A stretch of 64,000 nt of DNA from the NCBI RefSeq assembly GCF_026213295.1, contig NC_079412.1, forward strand, positions 19,968,570-20,032,569. Direction: 5' to 3'. Of the stretch, positions 31,805-42,088 are shown one piece after another (position 1 is the stretch's first letter; each line of letters starts with the position of its first letter). A program made the position numbers and the translations under genes. This stretch comes from Gadus chalcogrammus. Its lineage: Eukaryota > Chordata > Actinopteri > Gadiformes > Gadidae. The notes under the pieces are model-generated. The model ran no database searches and was not told where the DNA came from. It saw only the letters and a program-made list of their open reading frames with translations.

Positions 31805-32212
31805 ACTGGTGCTCCACGTTGCCATGCAGCAGATCTCCTTGAGTGTTGTGGTGATGGCTGGTTTAACCTGCCCACATTGATTACTCAATGCAGAACTGAT
31901 GGACTGTCCCACCCAGCCCCAGAGTCCAATCAGTCTGACTCGGGCCAGGTGAGGCCGCCTCAACCAGCCATCATACATACACACTCCATAAATGCCTACT
32001 GCCATCTGGTGGGCAGGTAACAGAACAGCAGACTTGTATTCTGCTATTAGGCTCGTGGCTCTGCTCCCACAGCCCGACTTTAAATGCTGTACAAGTCTGC
32101 CCCCACGTGGTCAAACACGACTTTGTCATTTCTAAAGAAACTCTGCAAGCTGCGTTTTGTGTTCTTGAGTGTAAAGTGTGGCAGAGACGGGATTCCCAGG
32201 AGCAAACTAAGC
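31805..32212. other. Spacer with array motifs
   Basis: Includes 'catctggtgggcaggtaaca' and 'acaagtctgcccccacgtgg', both found just upstream of tti1 exon copies at about 40,105, 41,692, 47,465 and 49,010. No gene. Confidence 0.5.
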
Positions 32213-32300
32213 TCCTGGCTGAGCTGCAGACAACAAATCAGCCTTCAGGGGGCGTGTCTAAGATAGCAGCGCTACAGTCAACAGATTCCCTCTACCCAGA
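32213..32300 (+). pseudogene. Partial tti1 exon copy fused to foreign sequence
   Basis: The last part of the tti1 penultimate exon (gagctgcagacaac, cagccttcaggg, gtgtctaag) and following intron (tagcagcgctacagtcaa). The 5' part of the exon is replaced by 'ttcccaggagcaaactaagc', a sequence also found at about 6,590 in tti1 intron sequence. The splice donor G is changed (ctaag|at). Confidence 0.7.
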
Positions 32301-32365
32301 GGGTAGAAGAGCCAACAGCTCTCATCTGTCCCCTGTCCTCCATTGCAGGTGAACCCGCCTGTATT

Positions 32366-35300
32366 GAACCTGTTGCTGCAGCAATAACCGTGACTACCTG
32401 TATGAGTCCTGGAAAAACAGCACCGAACTCGCCAAGATGGAGTCAAGTCGTGAAACAGGGCCGAGGTCGGAGCAATAATCCCGAGGGCCAGTCGGTCTTA
32501 TTAAAACAGCGTGCTGGAAAACCTGAACGGAGGATGCCCAAGCCTATTGTTGGCACTGCTGCGCAAAACTATATAAAAGTGGTGCGTACGAAATTGGTAA
32601 GTGTTTTCGCCACCAAATTCTCCCCAGACCTAGATGCTGAGACACTGAGTATATCTTACTGAACAACTTGGCCGCTACGTAAATTGTCAGCGTATTGTCA
32701 CTGCAGGCAATAGATATAGCTCGTTTAAAGTGTGTGCTGAGTGCGATCAAGTTGCGGAGATGTACAACCCAGAACTCTGGCCTGAAGGCTCGCTTGTGAG
32801 GAGATATTATGAACCTCGTAAAGTGGGAGTGATAGGTGCTGGCGCAGCTAGGTCGGTTTCTAGAGCAATTGTACCGAATGGGTCTACGGATGCAATGCTC
32901 AGCTAAACTGTAGGCAAACTTTATGCAAGTTGGATAACTGTCGCGGGCTGCGCCTGGGTAACAGCGAAGGTGATAGGAGCCGACGTATAGTAGTGGACAA
33001 TTTGCTGCAACATTGTGACATTTTATGTTAACAAGAAACTTTTCTACCAAAGCAGGATTTGGGAAAGTTGAACTGTTTTAATGACAATTTCCACGGGGCT
33101 GGCGAGTCCACAACGGACCTATCCTTGGGAATAGTGAGAGGGAGGATAACAGGGGGCGTGGCTATCCTCTGGCACAAAAAGCTGGACTCTGTCATTAATG
33201 TCATCAGGCTTGAAGTTGACTGTGTATTGCAGTGCGCATACAAATAAATAACAAGGAGTTCAGTATTCTAAATGTATACTCACCATATGAGTCGCAACAA
33301 AATGAAGATGAATATCTGTATAGGCTTGCTTTTATAAATTCTTTTATTTCTGATAATCATTCCACAAGCGTCCTTGTAGTGGGTGATATGAATGCTGACC
33401 TTACAGACAAACGTTCCTTGTTTGCTAAGCATATGCTACAGTTCTGTGACGATAACAATTTAATTGTGTCCAGCCAAATGTTTTTACCTGCTGATAGCTA
33501 TTCTTATATAAGCGAGGCTTGGCACACAACATCATGGCTTGACCATTGCATTAGCACTGCTGATGCCCATGAAATTATAAGATCTATTAAGATTGTGTAT
33601 GAGGCGTCCATGTCTGATCATATTCCTTTTGTTGTGTCACTAGATTGTGAGAGTCTCCCTGAGATGTCTCAGGAGGGTAAACATGCCTGTAAGGCCAAAC
33701 TGGATTGGGCCAAGCTCACAAATGAGGATATTTTAACATACTATGGGAAAACTGATATCCTTCTTAGTGCTGTATATTTACCGAGAGATGCAATTATGTG
33801 TTCTGACGTAAACTGTAATGTAATTTCTCACCGTAAAGATCTCTGTGCTATGTACAATGATATTGTTGGAGCTGTGTATGAGGCCGGCAGGTCATATCAT
33901 AAGTATTCTAAAAGGGGAAAGTCTGACACCAAGCCAGGTTGGAAAAAGCATGTTGCTGCTCATCATGCAGAAGCTAAAGAGGCATATAAAGCTTGGGTTC
34001 AGGAAGGCCGACCTAGACAGGGGCCTGTCCTGGATTATAAAAAGTTAACTCTTTCAAAATTTAAATATGCAGTTCGTTATATATCCAAAAATGAACAAGT
34101 TATGAGAGCAGACTCTATGGCTGAAAAGCTTCTAAGTAAGAATGTTGTTGAATTTTGGAAGGAAGTGAGAACTCGTAACAGGAGCAATACATTGTTGCCT
34201 AGCACAGTAGAGGGAGTCTCTGGAGCTGATAAAATCGCTGATTTGTGGAAGCAGAATTACTCGGCTTTATTTAATTGTGCAAAAAGTGACTCTTATACAG
34301 TTGGCAATATTTCCAATAGGGATGCAGTAGGAATCACAACACATGAGGTTTTTGAAGCTATCACAAAATTATCTGTGAATAAAGCAAGTGGCTCAGATCA
34401 GATCACTGCAGAGCACCTCGGGTTTGCTAGCCCGAAAGTGGCCGCTCTACTTGCCATATGTTTCACTGGCTTTATGACGCATGGGCTGTTGCCCGACTCT
34501 ATGTTGGCCGTAACTCTTGTGCCTGTCATTAAGAACAAAGCAGGCAAGATTGGGAGCATGGTCAATTATAGGCCAATCGCACTGGCAAGTGTGATTTCCA
34601 AAGTATTCTTTTAGATCGATTGGGTAAGTATATTAATACCAGAGACAATCAGTTTGGTTTCAAACCAAAGCATGGCACTGAGTTGTGTATTTATAGTTTG
34701 AAAGAAATAGTAGAAATGTATAGAGGGCAACATTCCTCTGTTTTAATTGGAGTTATTGATGCCTCTAAGGCCTTTGATTGAGTCAAACACCAGAAGCTGT
34801 TCACAAAATTAAATCAAAGGGGTGTACCTGCTAGCATTATAAGAATACTGGTATGCAAACCAGAGTATGCAAGTCAGATGGGGTAGCAGTGTCTCTGGTC
34901 CTTTCAGTGTTGCTAATGGAGTTCGACAAGGGGGGCTACTGTCACCAGCCCTCTTCAATCTGTACATGAACGATTTATCTGACCAACTGAACGATTGTAG
35001 AACGGGCTGTATGATTGGTAACACGGTGATTAACCATTTAATGTATGCGGATGATTTGGCCATTCTCTCTCCCCCAGTAGTGCTGGGTTTCAGCAGTTGT
35101 TAAATGTGTGTACAGAATATGGTGTCAAACATGATGTGCAATACGATTCAAATAAGAGCAGTGTGCTAATATGTAGGGCGAAGGGAGATAAGGACCTCCA
35201 CTTTCCACAATTGTATCTTTCTGGGGAAAAGCTTTGTGTTTGTTATAAAGTTAAGTACCTCGGGCACTTTATAACAGATAAAATGTCTGACGATGACGAC

Positions 35301-35825
35301 ATTTTAAGACAGTGTCGTACATTATATGCCCAAGCCAATATGTTGGCAAGAGAATTTCATATGTGTTCTGATCATGTTAAAATATGTCTCTTTAGAGCAT
35401 ATTAACCCTCCCCTGTATACTGCCCCCTTATGGGGTAAGTTCAAAAAATCAAGTATGCACAGACTACAAGTTGCTTACAACGATTGTTTTAGGATCTTAC
35501 TTAAAAGACCTAGGTGGAGTAGTGCAAGTGAGCTATTTGTGAACTCAGGAGTTAACACCTTACAAGCTTTATTGAGGAACCTTATGTACAGATTTATCTG
35601 TCGTCTGAATAACTCAAAGAATGAAGTCATAATGCTGCTGTCGAACCCAAGTTATAGCGCAGTACGCTACCAGTCATACCTATGGAGGCATTGGTATAAG
35701 TGCCTTTTATAATTGGTTGTTATGTTTTTATTCTTATTTATGTGTGTGTTGTCCATTTCTTGTATTGTATGTTTTTAAATGGACCTTGAGTCTAATAATA
35801 TAAGGTTGATGATGATTGATGATGT
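32366..35825 (+). mobile_element. Non-LTR retrotransposon (LINE), nearly full but frameshifted
   Basis: An ORF1 relic at about 32,380-32,905 (YSSFKVCAECDQVAEMYNP, LWPEGSLVRRYYEPRK). The endonuclease starts near 33,030 (QETFLPKQD) and continues in the main frame 33,232-34,614 with VVGDMNADL and ASMSDHIPFVV. Reverse transcriptase: KASGSDQITAEHLGF, NYRPIALASVISKV, then after frameshifts ANGVRQGGLLSPALFNLYMN and HLMYADDLAIL, and a C-terminal part (YLGHFITDK, AQANMLAREFHM, LQVAYNDCFRILLKRPRW). The 3' tail is a run of TGATGAT-like repeats at about 35,805-35,825. Stops and frame changes at about 32,660, 33,028, 34,614 and 35,100 make it inactive. Clade uncertain. Confidence 0.85.
33232..34614 (+). 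pseudogene. LINE ORF2 main surviving frame (endonuclease to RT start)
   Basis: A 460-codon open stretch of ORF2. It contains the C-terminal half of the APE-type endonuclease (GDMNAD; SDHIPF catalytic region) that nicks target DNA, a long linker with basic residues, and the first reverse-transcriptase blocks (SGSDQIT; NYRPIAL). The endonuclease N-terminus lies upstream in another frame, and the YADD-containing catalytic core downstream is also out of frame, so the protein is not functional. The apparent first Met is internal to the domain and is not a real start. Confidence 0.8.
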
Positions 35826-35915
35826 CCATCGAGTCAAATACATATTGGTTCTGCTCCACGCCCCTCTCTAATCGGAGACAGTTATCGTAATTGCCACCGT
35901 TAGATCCATGTTCAT
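35826..35915 (-). pseudogene. CTLR fragment: CTLD C-terminal piece next to the LINE tail
   Basis: Encodes GSNGGNYDNCLRLERGVEQN and QYVFDS, closely matching the fragment at 24.2-24.3 kb. The LINE tail abuts it, so the LINE inserted in or beside this receptor remnant. Confidence 0.65.
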
Positions 35916-36767
35916 GTTTACGTGAGGGTTCAACATGAAGACCCTTGCTCAAGTAGGCCTACACAATGTAATTTATTGCAATAAAGATGAATATGTGAAA
36001 ATAAAAAATAATGTTCTGATTATTCTACTTACTTCAAAGCAATCAAAATGCACATGAAGACATGTTAATATTATACTGGCTAGATGATTTAAAATTTGGG
36101 TTTAATATACAATTTATTTCGAGGGAGATATTATTTAATGTTTGGTACCAATGATTGAAAAATATAAAAGGAAATGTTCAGGGCAAACACTGCAATTTAA
36201 AGGAATGCAGCTGAAGAAATGGTGGATTGTCAAAAGAAACCTTCAGTCAAAACGCAAATCCAAAATCAGTTCAATGTTGAGCTGCTAAAACAGTCCAAGT
36301 GTATTATATTGATCACACTATATGGTACCAAAGGGAAGTTACAATTCAACATAAAAAATAAAACAATAATTTTACGTCTACCACACATTTGTTATAAAGA
36401 TCCAATTTCATCTTTTCAAGGGTGATATTCACACCGTTAAAGGGACAAAGGCAGCCCTAGATAGGGAACTAGTGTGGTTTGCGGCAACTGAAAACCAGCA
36501 AATGACTGTCATCACTCTCTACCTCCTAACCTCAGCCTCAAGCACCTGTGCTTGAGGCAACTGTGGAAACATTGAAAAAAAAGTAACAAGAGCAGTATCT
36601 ATGTACAGCTCCTGCAGTGACCAGTGAGGTATTCATGTCATCCCCTTTTAAGGAACACCTTAAAGCCTATCACAGTTCTTATAGAATTGAGGACCCCAAA
36701 ACGTTTTGAAAAAAACAGCAAACATCTGTCAGATGTAAAAAATACTCCCAATGAAATGTTTTAACAA
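35916..36767. repeat. Array spacer
   Basis: The same ordered spacer as 26,560-27,351: 'agcaatcaaaatgcacatga', 'gggtttaatatacaattt', 'aacataaaaaataaaac', then 'aagggacaaaggcagccc'. No gene. Confidence 0.8.
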
Positions 36768-37535
36768 TCATTTCATTAAATTATTTTCACAAAATGCCCT
36801 GTTCATTTCGTCGTAGCTCCAATCTGCCCATTTATATTGGTTCTGCTCCCTGAACCTCACCAAGCAGTTCTTGTCCTCACCACCAACAGGTCCCCCTCCA
36901 CTCCAGGAGGGGTTATCCAGTGACAGGGCGGTCCCATCAACCCATCTCCACATCCCTTCACCGGCCGCATCTGTCGCTCCGAGCCATGAGTACCAGCCCA
37001 ACGTGCTAATGAAGTCCATCTCCTCTTTACTGTCCACAACCACCAGATCTGCTCCGTGGGAAACACAGAACTCCCTGCTCTTATTCCAGGATTGATACGT
37101 ATCGTAAGTCTTGTAACATTTACAACCAAACTTCTTCTAACCATCTAGACAGTCCTGTTTACAAAGCAATGCGTCTCTTTGTTCCGTCAAATTCTTCAGC
37201 GTTAGGAGAAGTTGCTCCATGTCTCTTTCCATGCTTGCAGTCTTCTTGTGTTGCACTGCCAACCCAATCAGTCTAGCCAGCATTACCACAGACAGCAGGC
37301 CCAGAAGCACCATCACTGCCCAGATCTGACACTTGGTAGGGCTCACAGCGTCCGGCCGCTGACTTCTTCCTGTTCCCAGAGACTTGGAGGACTCCTCTGT
37401 CCCCACAGAGTGCTGATGTTGATCTCTGAGGCTCTCAGGGCAAACCAAGATGTCCACTATCCTCTCCTCTCCCTCTCCTCGTGTGGTCCTGACCTCCGTC
37501 ATCATGTTGGGTCGGGGGTGAATCGCCTCAGCCAT
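36768..37535 (-). pseudogene. Class B CTLR with a single nonsense mutation
   Basis: Reading from ATG 37,535: class B tail (MAEAIHPRPN, VDILVCPESL), membrane segment with arginine (SVVMLARLIGL), stalk, then CLDG followed by TAG where relatives have TGG (Trp of the CPDGW motif). The frame then continues open to the normal end (KKFGCKCYKTYDTYQSW, YSWLGATDAAGEGMWRW, GGPVGGED, NRAFCENN). A conserved CTLD cysteine is also changed (WSYDEM for RSCEET). A fresh pseudogene, unless the short tail/membrane/stalk product of 132 residues has a role. Confidence 0.85.
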
Positions 37536-37654
37536 GTTCTGGTCTAAAGGGTTTTCAGAGAGTTTATCGTTTCCTCTTACCCCTATGAGTGCTTGGCCCT
37601 TCTGTGGGTTTTGTATGACAGCATGTCAAAGTCTTAGGAGCAACTTTGACCCAA

Positions 37655-37673
37655 CAGGAAGTCTTTAACCACA
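37655..37673. promoter_or_regulatory. Candidate ETS-RUNX composite element upstream of the 37.5-kb CTLR pseudogene
   Basis: caggaagt then accaca, about 120-138 bp upstream of ATG, still intact although the gene has a nonsense codon. Confidence 0.4.
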
Positions 37674-37759
37674 TGTTACTTTCCACTTCTGCTTATAGAG
37701 ACTGTGTCAGTGGTACGACTGCAGCATCACTTAGGGTCATTTAAGTAATGTTCAGATTA

Positions 37760-38625
37760 TTGTACTTACTTCAAAGTGATCAAAATGTACATAAAGACAT
37801 GTTTGTAATAGATATCTTTGTCATAGGCCAATGTCATAGGTAAAATAAAATTAGGATAAAAGGTTGGATGATTTCAAATGTGGGTTTAATATACAATTTG
37901 TTTCGAGTGAGATATTATTTTATATTTGGTACCAATGATTAAAATATATGAAAGGAAAATGTCAGGGGAAACGCTGAAATTTAAAGAATGGAAGCTGAAG
38001 AAATAGTGGATTGGCAAAAGAAACCTTCAGTCAAAAAGCAAATCAAAGATCAGTTCAATGTTGAGCTGCTAAAACAGTCCAAGTGCAGACCTACAAGCCT
38101 ATTAAGGCACCAGGACACAAGTCTACTGTTCCCTCTGAACACCGGAGAACATATAGAGAATTAATATACAAGTGTTTCACATTGATCACACTAAATGGTA
38201 GCAAAGTCAAGATACAATTCAACATAAAAAATAAATCATTTTACGTCTACCACACATTCGTTATAAAGATCCTATTTCCTCTTTTGTAGGGTGATATCCG
38301 CACCGTTAAAGGGACAAAGGCAGCCCTAGATAGGGAACTAGTGTGGTTTGCGGCAACTGAATATCAGCCATTGACTTGACATGACTCTTTACCTCTTTAC
38401 CTCCTAACCTCAGAAACATTGAAAAATAAAAAAGTAACAAGAGCAGCATCTATGTACAGCTCCTGCAGTGACCAGTGAAGTATTCATGCCATCTCCTTTT
38501 AAGGAACACCTTAAAGCCTATCACAGCTCTTATAGATTTGAGGAACCCAAAACTTTCTGAAAAAAACGCAAACATCTGTTGGCATTATGATGTAAAAAAT
38601 ACTCACAAAGAAATGTTTTCAACAA
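37760..38625. repeat. Array spacer
   Basis: Same ordered spacer as 35,916-36,767, ending in the 3' spacer unit. No gene. Confidence 0.8.
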
Positions 38626-39420
38626 TCATTTCATTAAATTATGTTCACAAAATGCCCTGTTTGTTTCCTCGCAGCTCCTATCTTCCCATTTATATTGGTT
38701 CTGCTCCCAGACCTTCCCTAAGCAGTTCTTGCCCTCACCACCTTGAGGTCTCCCTCCACTCCAGAAGGGGTCATCCAGTGACAGGACGGTCCCATCAACC
38801 CATCTCCACAACCCTTCACTGGCCTCATCTGTCGCTCCGAACCAGAAGTACCTGTACAACTTGCTAATGAAGTACATCTCCTCTTTACTGTCCACAACCA
38901 CCAGATCTGCTCCGTGGGAAACGCAGAACTCCCTGCTCTTATTCCAGGATTGATACGTGTCGGAAGTCTTGTAACATTTACAACCAAACTTATTCCAACC
39001 ACCTGGACATTCCTGTTTACAAAGCAGTGCGTCTCTCTGTTCCGTCAAATTCTTCAGCGTTAGGGAGAGTTGCTCCATGTCTCTGTCCATGCTTACAGTC
39101 TTCTCCATTACAGTCTTCTCCATGTCAGTCTTGTATTTAACGGCCAACCCCAGCAGTCCAGCCAGCAGGACAACAGACAGCAGGCCCAGAAGCACCACCA
39201 CAGCCCTGATAGGACACCAAGGAGGGCTCACAGCGTCCGCCCGCTGACTTCTTCCTGTTCTCAGAGACTTGGAGGACTCCCCTGTCCCCACAGAGTCCTG
39301 GTGTGGATCTCTGAGGCTCTCCAGGCTAGCGTAGATGTCCACTATCCTCTCCTCTCTCTCTCCTTGTGTATTCCTGGCCTTCGTCATCATGTTGGGCGTT
39401 GCGTAAATCGCCTCAGCCAT
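38626..39420 (-). CDS. Class A C-type lectin-like receptor with YASL tail
   Basis: An intact 264-residue single-exon frame. Tail with Tyr6 (EAIYATPN) and Tyr30 (VDIYASLESL); uncharged membrane segment (VVLLAGLLGLAV) about 73-94; stalk with a tandem pentapeptide (MEKTVMEKTV) not present in the other classes, then MDRDMEQLSLTLKNLTEQ. CTLD: CPGGWNKFGCKCY, YFWFGATDEASEGLWRW, SGGRPQGGEGKNC, KWEDRSCEETNRAFCEH. No EPN/QPD motif, so canonical Ca2+-dependent mannose or galactose binding is unlikely. Its CTLD end is almost identical to that of the class B pseudogene at 55.3-56.1 kb, a sign of exchange between classes. ETS-RUNX-like element at 39,540-39,558. Confidence 0.88.
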   Translation of the reverse strand: MAEAIYATPNMMTKARNTQGEREERIVDIYASLESLRDPHQDSVGTGESSKSLRTGRSQRADAVSPPWCPIRAVVVLLGLLSVVLLAGLLGLAVKYKTDMEKTVMEKTVSMDRDMEQLSLTLKNLTEQRDALLCKQECPGGWNKFGCKCYKTSDTYQSWNKSREFCVSHGADLVVVDSKEEMYFISKLYRYFWFGATDEASEGLWRWVDGTVLSLDDPFWSGGRPQGGEGKNCLGKVWEQNQYKWEDRSCEETNRAFCEHNLMK

Positions 39421-39539
39421 GTTCTGGTCTAAAGGGTTTTCAGAGAGTTTATCGTTTCCTCTTACCCCTATGAGTGCTTGGCCCTTCTGTGGGTTTTGTA
39501 TGACAGCAGGTCAAAGTCTAAAGGGCAACTTTGACCCAA

Positions 39540-39558
39540 CAGGAAGTCTTTAACCACA
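39540..39558. promoter_or_regulatory. Candidate ETS-RUNX composite element upstream of the 39.4-kb CTLR
   Basis: caggaagt then accaca, about 120-138 bp upstream of ATG. Confidence 0.45.
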
Positions 39559-39929
39559 TGGTACTTTCCACTTCTGCTTATAGAGACTGTGTCAGTGGTA
39601 CGACTGCAGCATCACTTAGGGTCATTTCCGTAATGTTACAATTATTCTTCTTACTTTAAAGCAATCAAAATGTACATGAAAAAAAAAAGTGTTTGAAATA
39701 CATATCTTTGTTATAGTCTAATGCTAAAATAAAAATGTAAATGTAATATTCAATGTTAGGTAATATTATTTGTGGGTTTAATAGACAATTTGTTTCGAGT
39801 GAGATATTATTGAATGTTTGGTACATGGTAAAGGGAAAGTTCAGGGCAAACACTGTAATTTAAAGGATGGAAGCTGAAGAAATTGTGGAGTGGCAACAGA
39901 AGCCTTCAGTCCAAAAGCAATTTAAAAAT

Positions 39930-40065
39930 CTTTTGTCGGTCTTCCTCACGTCGGTCTTGAATTTCACTGCAAACCCAAGCAGTCCAGCCAGCAGGACAAC
40001 AGACAGCAGTCCCAGAAGCACCACCACAGCCCTGATAGGACACCTAGGAGGGCCTACTTCAGATT
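39930..40065 (-). pseudogene. CTLR membrane-segment fragment (copy 1 of 3)
   Basis: Encodes GPPRCPIRAVVVLLGLLSVV, LLAGLLGFAVKFKTDVRKT (class A type). Nothing of the tail or CTLD remains. It lies about 75 bp upstream of a tti1 exon copy in the opposite direction. Identical arrangements occur at about 47,290-47,415 and 59,915-60,040. Confidence 0.8.
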
Positions 40066-40141
40066 TTGCAACTTGGTCCATTGGTGATTGTTCAAAGCTG
40101 TTTCGGCATCTGGTGGGCAGATAACAGAACACCTGTTTCAG

Positions 40142-40229
40142 GTGAGGCTGACCTGGATGCTGTCTGTGATGCCTGCCTTCCCTACCTGAGCTGTAGACAA
40201 CCAATCAGCCTTCAGGAGGCGTGTCTAAG
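40142..40229 (+). pseudogene. Orphan copy of the tti1 penultimate exon (a)
   Basis: 88 bp, open frame, with splice-site-like GTTTCAG| and CTAAG|GTAGC edges. It encodes EADLDAVCDACLPYLSC and RQPISLQEACL. It differs from the genuine exon at Phe to Cys. No other tti1 exon accompanies it. Confidence 0.9.
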
Positions 40230-40256
40230 GTAGCAGCGCTAGAGTCCACAGAATCA

Positions 40257-40258
<2 letters not shown>

Positions 40259-40334
<76 letters not shown>
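40259..40334. repeat. (CA)n microsatellite after tti1 exon copy a
   Basis: About 37 CA units. The same position relative to the exon as (CA)n at 6853-6879 in tti1, so the repeat was duplicated with the exon and then expanded. Confidence 0.95.
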
Positions 40335-40337
<3 letters not shown>

Positions 40338-40985
40338 ACACAAATTGAATCTCATGGTCTGCATGTGATTCACTTCGTCTTGCAAAGTAATTCCGACAAA
40401 AATAAGGTGAGGGTCAATGCATTTTGGATTCAAGCTAAATGAGCACGATGGGTGAAACATGAATCCATGAAACCCAACTGAGATCCTGACACCAGGTGAC
40501 AAGGTGCCTCGGCGTGCTGCTGACACATCGTTTATCTTATCGTCCCCTGTGAGTGGTTGGTCTCAAAACCCACTATTACCAACCAGGAAGTCTTTCTAAC
40601 CGGATGAGCCGTCGCGGTAGCTGCAGTGTTACCAAGGCAACCGCAGGGGATGACAAACAACCACAATCATTATGACTACTCTTTTCCCGGCCAACGCTTG
40701 TATATTTGATGTAAAATAATAAAGCTCCGGACTTATTTGAACCACAGAGCCCCCCAGCACCAAGACACAGCAGGTAATTGGTTCAAATCACTTATCATGT
40801 GTTCAGCGCGTCATAAGTAACAGGGCTGTAAGTATATATCAGCATATCAATGTTTAAACAAGAGCAACCTATAAGAAAAGAGCCATGAAGTGACCAATAA
40901 TAATGAGATAGTACAACACCAATGCATTGCATAAAGATTGATGGGAATGGAAAAGTGAAGATTATGTAAATGTATTGATCTCACC
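40335..40985. other. Spacer colinear with the tti1 intron and CTLR upstream region
   Basis: 40,335-40,505 matches tti1 6,885-7,040 (gagatcctgacaccaggt). From 40,520 it matches the region at 4,690-5,060 upstream of the intronic CTLR pseudogene (gatgagccgtcgcggtagct, ggggatgacaaac). The join shows a deletion of the tti1 last exon. No gene. Confidence 0.75.
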
Positions 40986-40989
40986 GGCT

Positions 40990-41257
40990 GAGGCGATGAG
41001 CTGGGCCTAGCAGGCCTGACTCCCTTCTGGAGCTGGGGGTTGGTTGAGGAGAGGAGCTGGGCCTAGCAGGCCTGACTCCATCCTGGAGCTGGGGGTTGGT
41101 TGAGGAGAGGAGCTGGGCCTAGCAGGCCTGACTCCCTTCTGGAGCTGGGGGAGGGTTGAGGAGAGGAGCTGGGCCTAGCAGGCCTGACTCCCTTCTGGAG
41201 CTGGGGGAGGGTTGAGGAGAGGAGCTGGGCCTAGCAGGCCTGACTCCATCTTGTGTT
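40990..41257. repeat. 56-bp minisatellite (about 5 units)
   Basis: Unit contains 'gagctgggcctagcaggcct' and 'gactcccttctggagctggg'. Orthologous arrays at 48,305-48,569 (5 units) and 62,035-62,415 (7 units); single units at about 5,213 and 14,868. Confidence 0.92.
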
Positions 41258-41860
41258 AAGAAGGAGCCAACACTCAAGGAGATAACATCCATACATTCTT
41301 CACTTCAGGATCAGTTTATCGATGTCATTCTGTTGTTTTATCTTCCACAGTTCCTCTTGGTGCTGCTGGAGGTGGAGATCAAGCTAGGTCTGCAAACAGC
41401 ACTCAACTATTGTTTTTAGGCCGTCTCTTTCTTTCTTCCTTTCTAATTCTCTTTAAGTTTTGGGACCCTTCTCCTTCCACAGTTTTTCACCCAGAGACTC
41501 CATTCACCTTGAGTCTTTTCATTTTTAAAAGTTCATATTATCTTGGAATCGTGCGCTACAACTTTTACAACATCAAATAATTTATAATAATCCACTATTA
41601 ATAAGCTTACATTTCAACTGGTCAATTTCTATCTGTTAAACTTCGTTCAAATGTTTAACAAATAACACTTGTGTCTTCAAATAACAACTATACAAGTCTG
41701 CCCCCATGTGGTCAAACAAGACTTACATCTTCCTGGAGAGAGAAGCAGAGGAGCTCTGGGATCGAACCCGGACCCTTTGGACACCTTACCTACTAGACTA
41801 GCCCCGCCCCCATGTACACAAAAATATTAATACACACGTCTGTATTGTTCTGTGTTTCAG
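41258..41860. other. Spacer colinear with tti1 intron 5,245-5,760
   Basis: Shares 'ttccacagttcctcttgg', 'tttctttcttcctttc' and a SINE-head fragment at 41,757-41,812 (minus strand, B-box 'gggttcgatcccag'). Leads into the acceptor of tti1 exon copy b. No gene. Confidence 0.7.
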
Positions 41861-41948
41861 GTGAGGCTGACCTGGATGCTGTCTGTGATGCCTGCCTTCC
41901 CTACCTGAGCTGTAGACAACCAATCAGCCTTCAGGAGGCGTGTCTAAG
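41861..41948 (+). pseudogene. Orphan copy of the tti1 penultimate exon (b)
   Basis: 88 bp with the full tti1-like acceptor context (attaatacacacgtctgta, tgtgtttcag) and donor CTAAG|GTAGC. Frame open; Cys at the variant position. Potentially spliceable, but there is no partner exon nearby in the same orientation other than the other copies. Confidence 0.9.
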
Positions 41949-41993
41949 GTAGCAGCGCTAAAGTCAACAGATTTACTCCACACAGATTCATTC

Positions 41994-41996
<3 letters not shown>

Positions 41997-42087
<91 letters not shown>
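41997..42087. repeat. (CA)n microsatellite after tti1 exon copy b
   Basis: About 45 CA units. Confidence 0.95.

Positions 42088-42088
<1 letters not shown>

Noticed and set aside
40221..40526. Poly-His-Thr / poly-Cys-Val frames in CA repeats (also at 42.0, 49.3, 60.2, 63.2 kb)
   Set aside because: Dinucleotide repeat translation, not genes.
41757..41812. Possible tRNA gene on the minus strand (also 13.73, 49.08, 62.92 kb)
   Set aside because: A and B boxes are recognisable but no acceptor-stem pairing; better explained as a SINE head fragment duplicated with the array.
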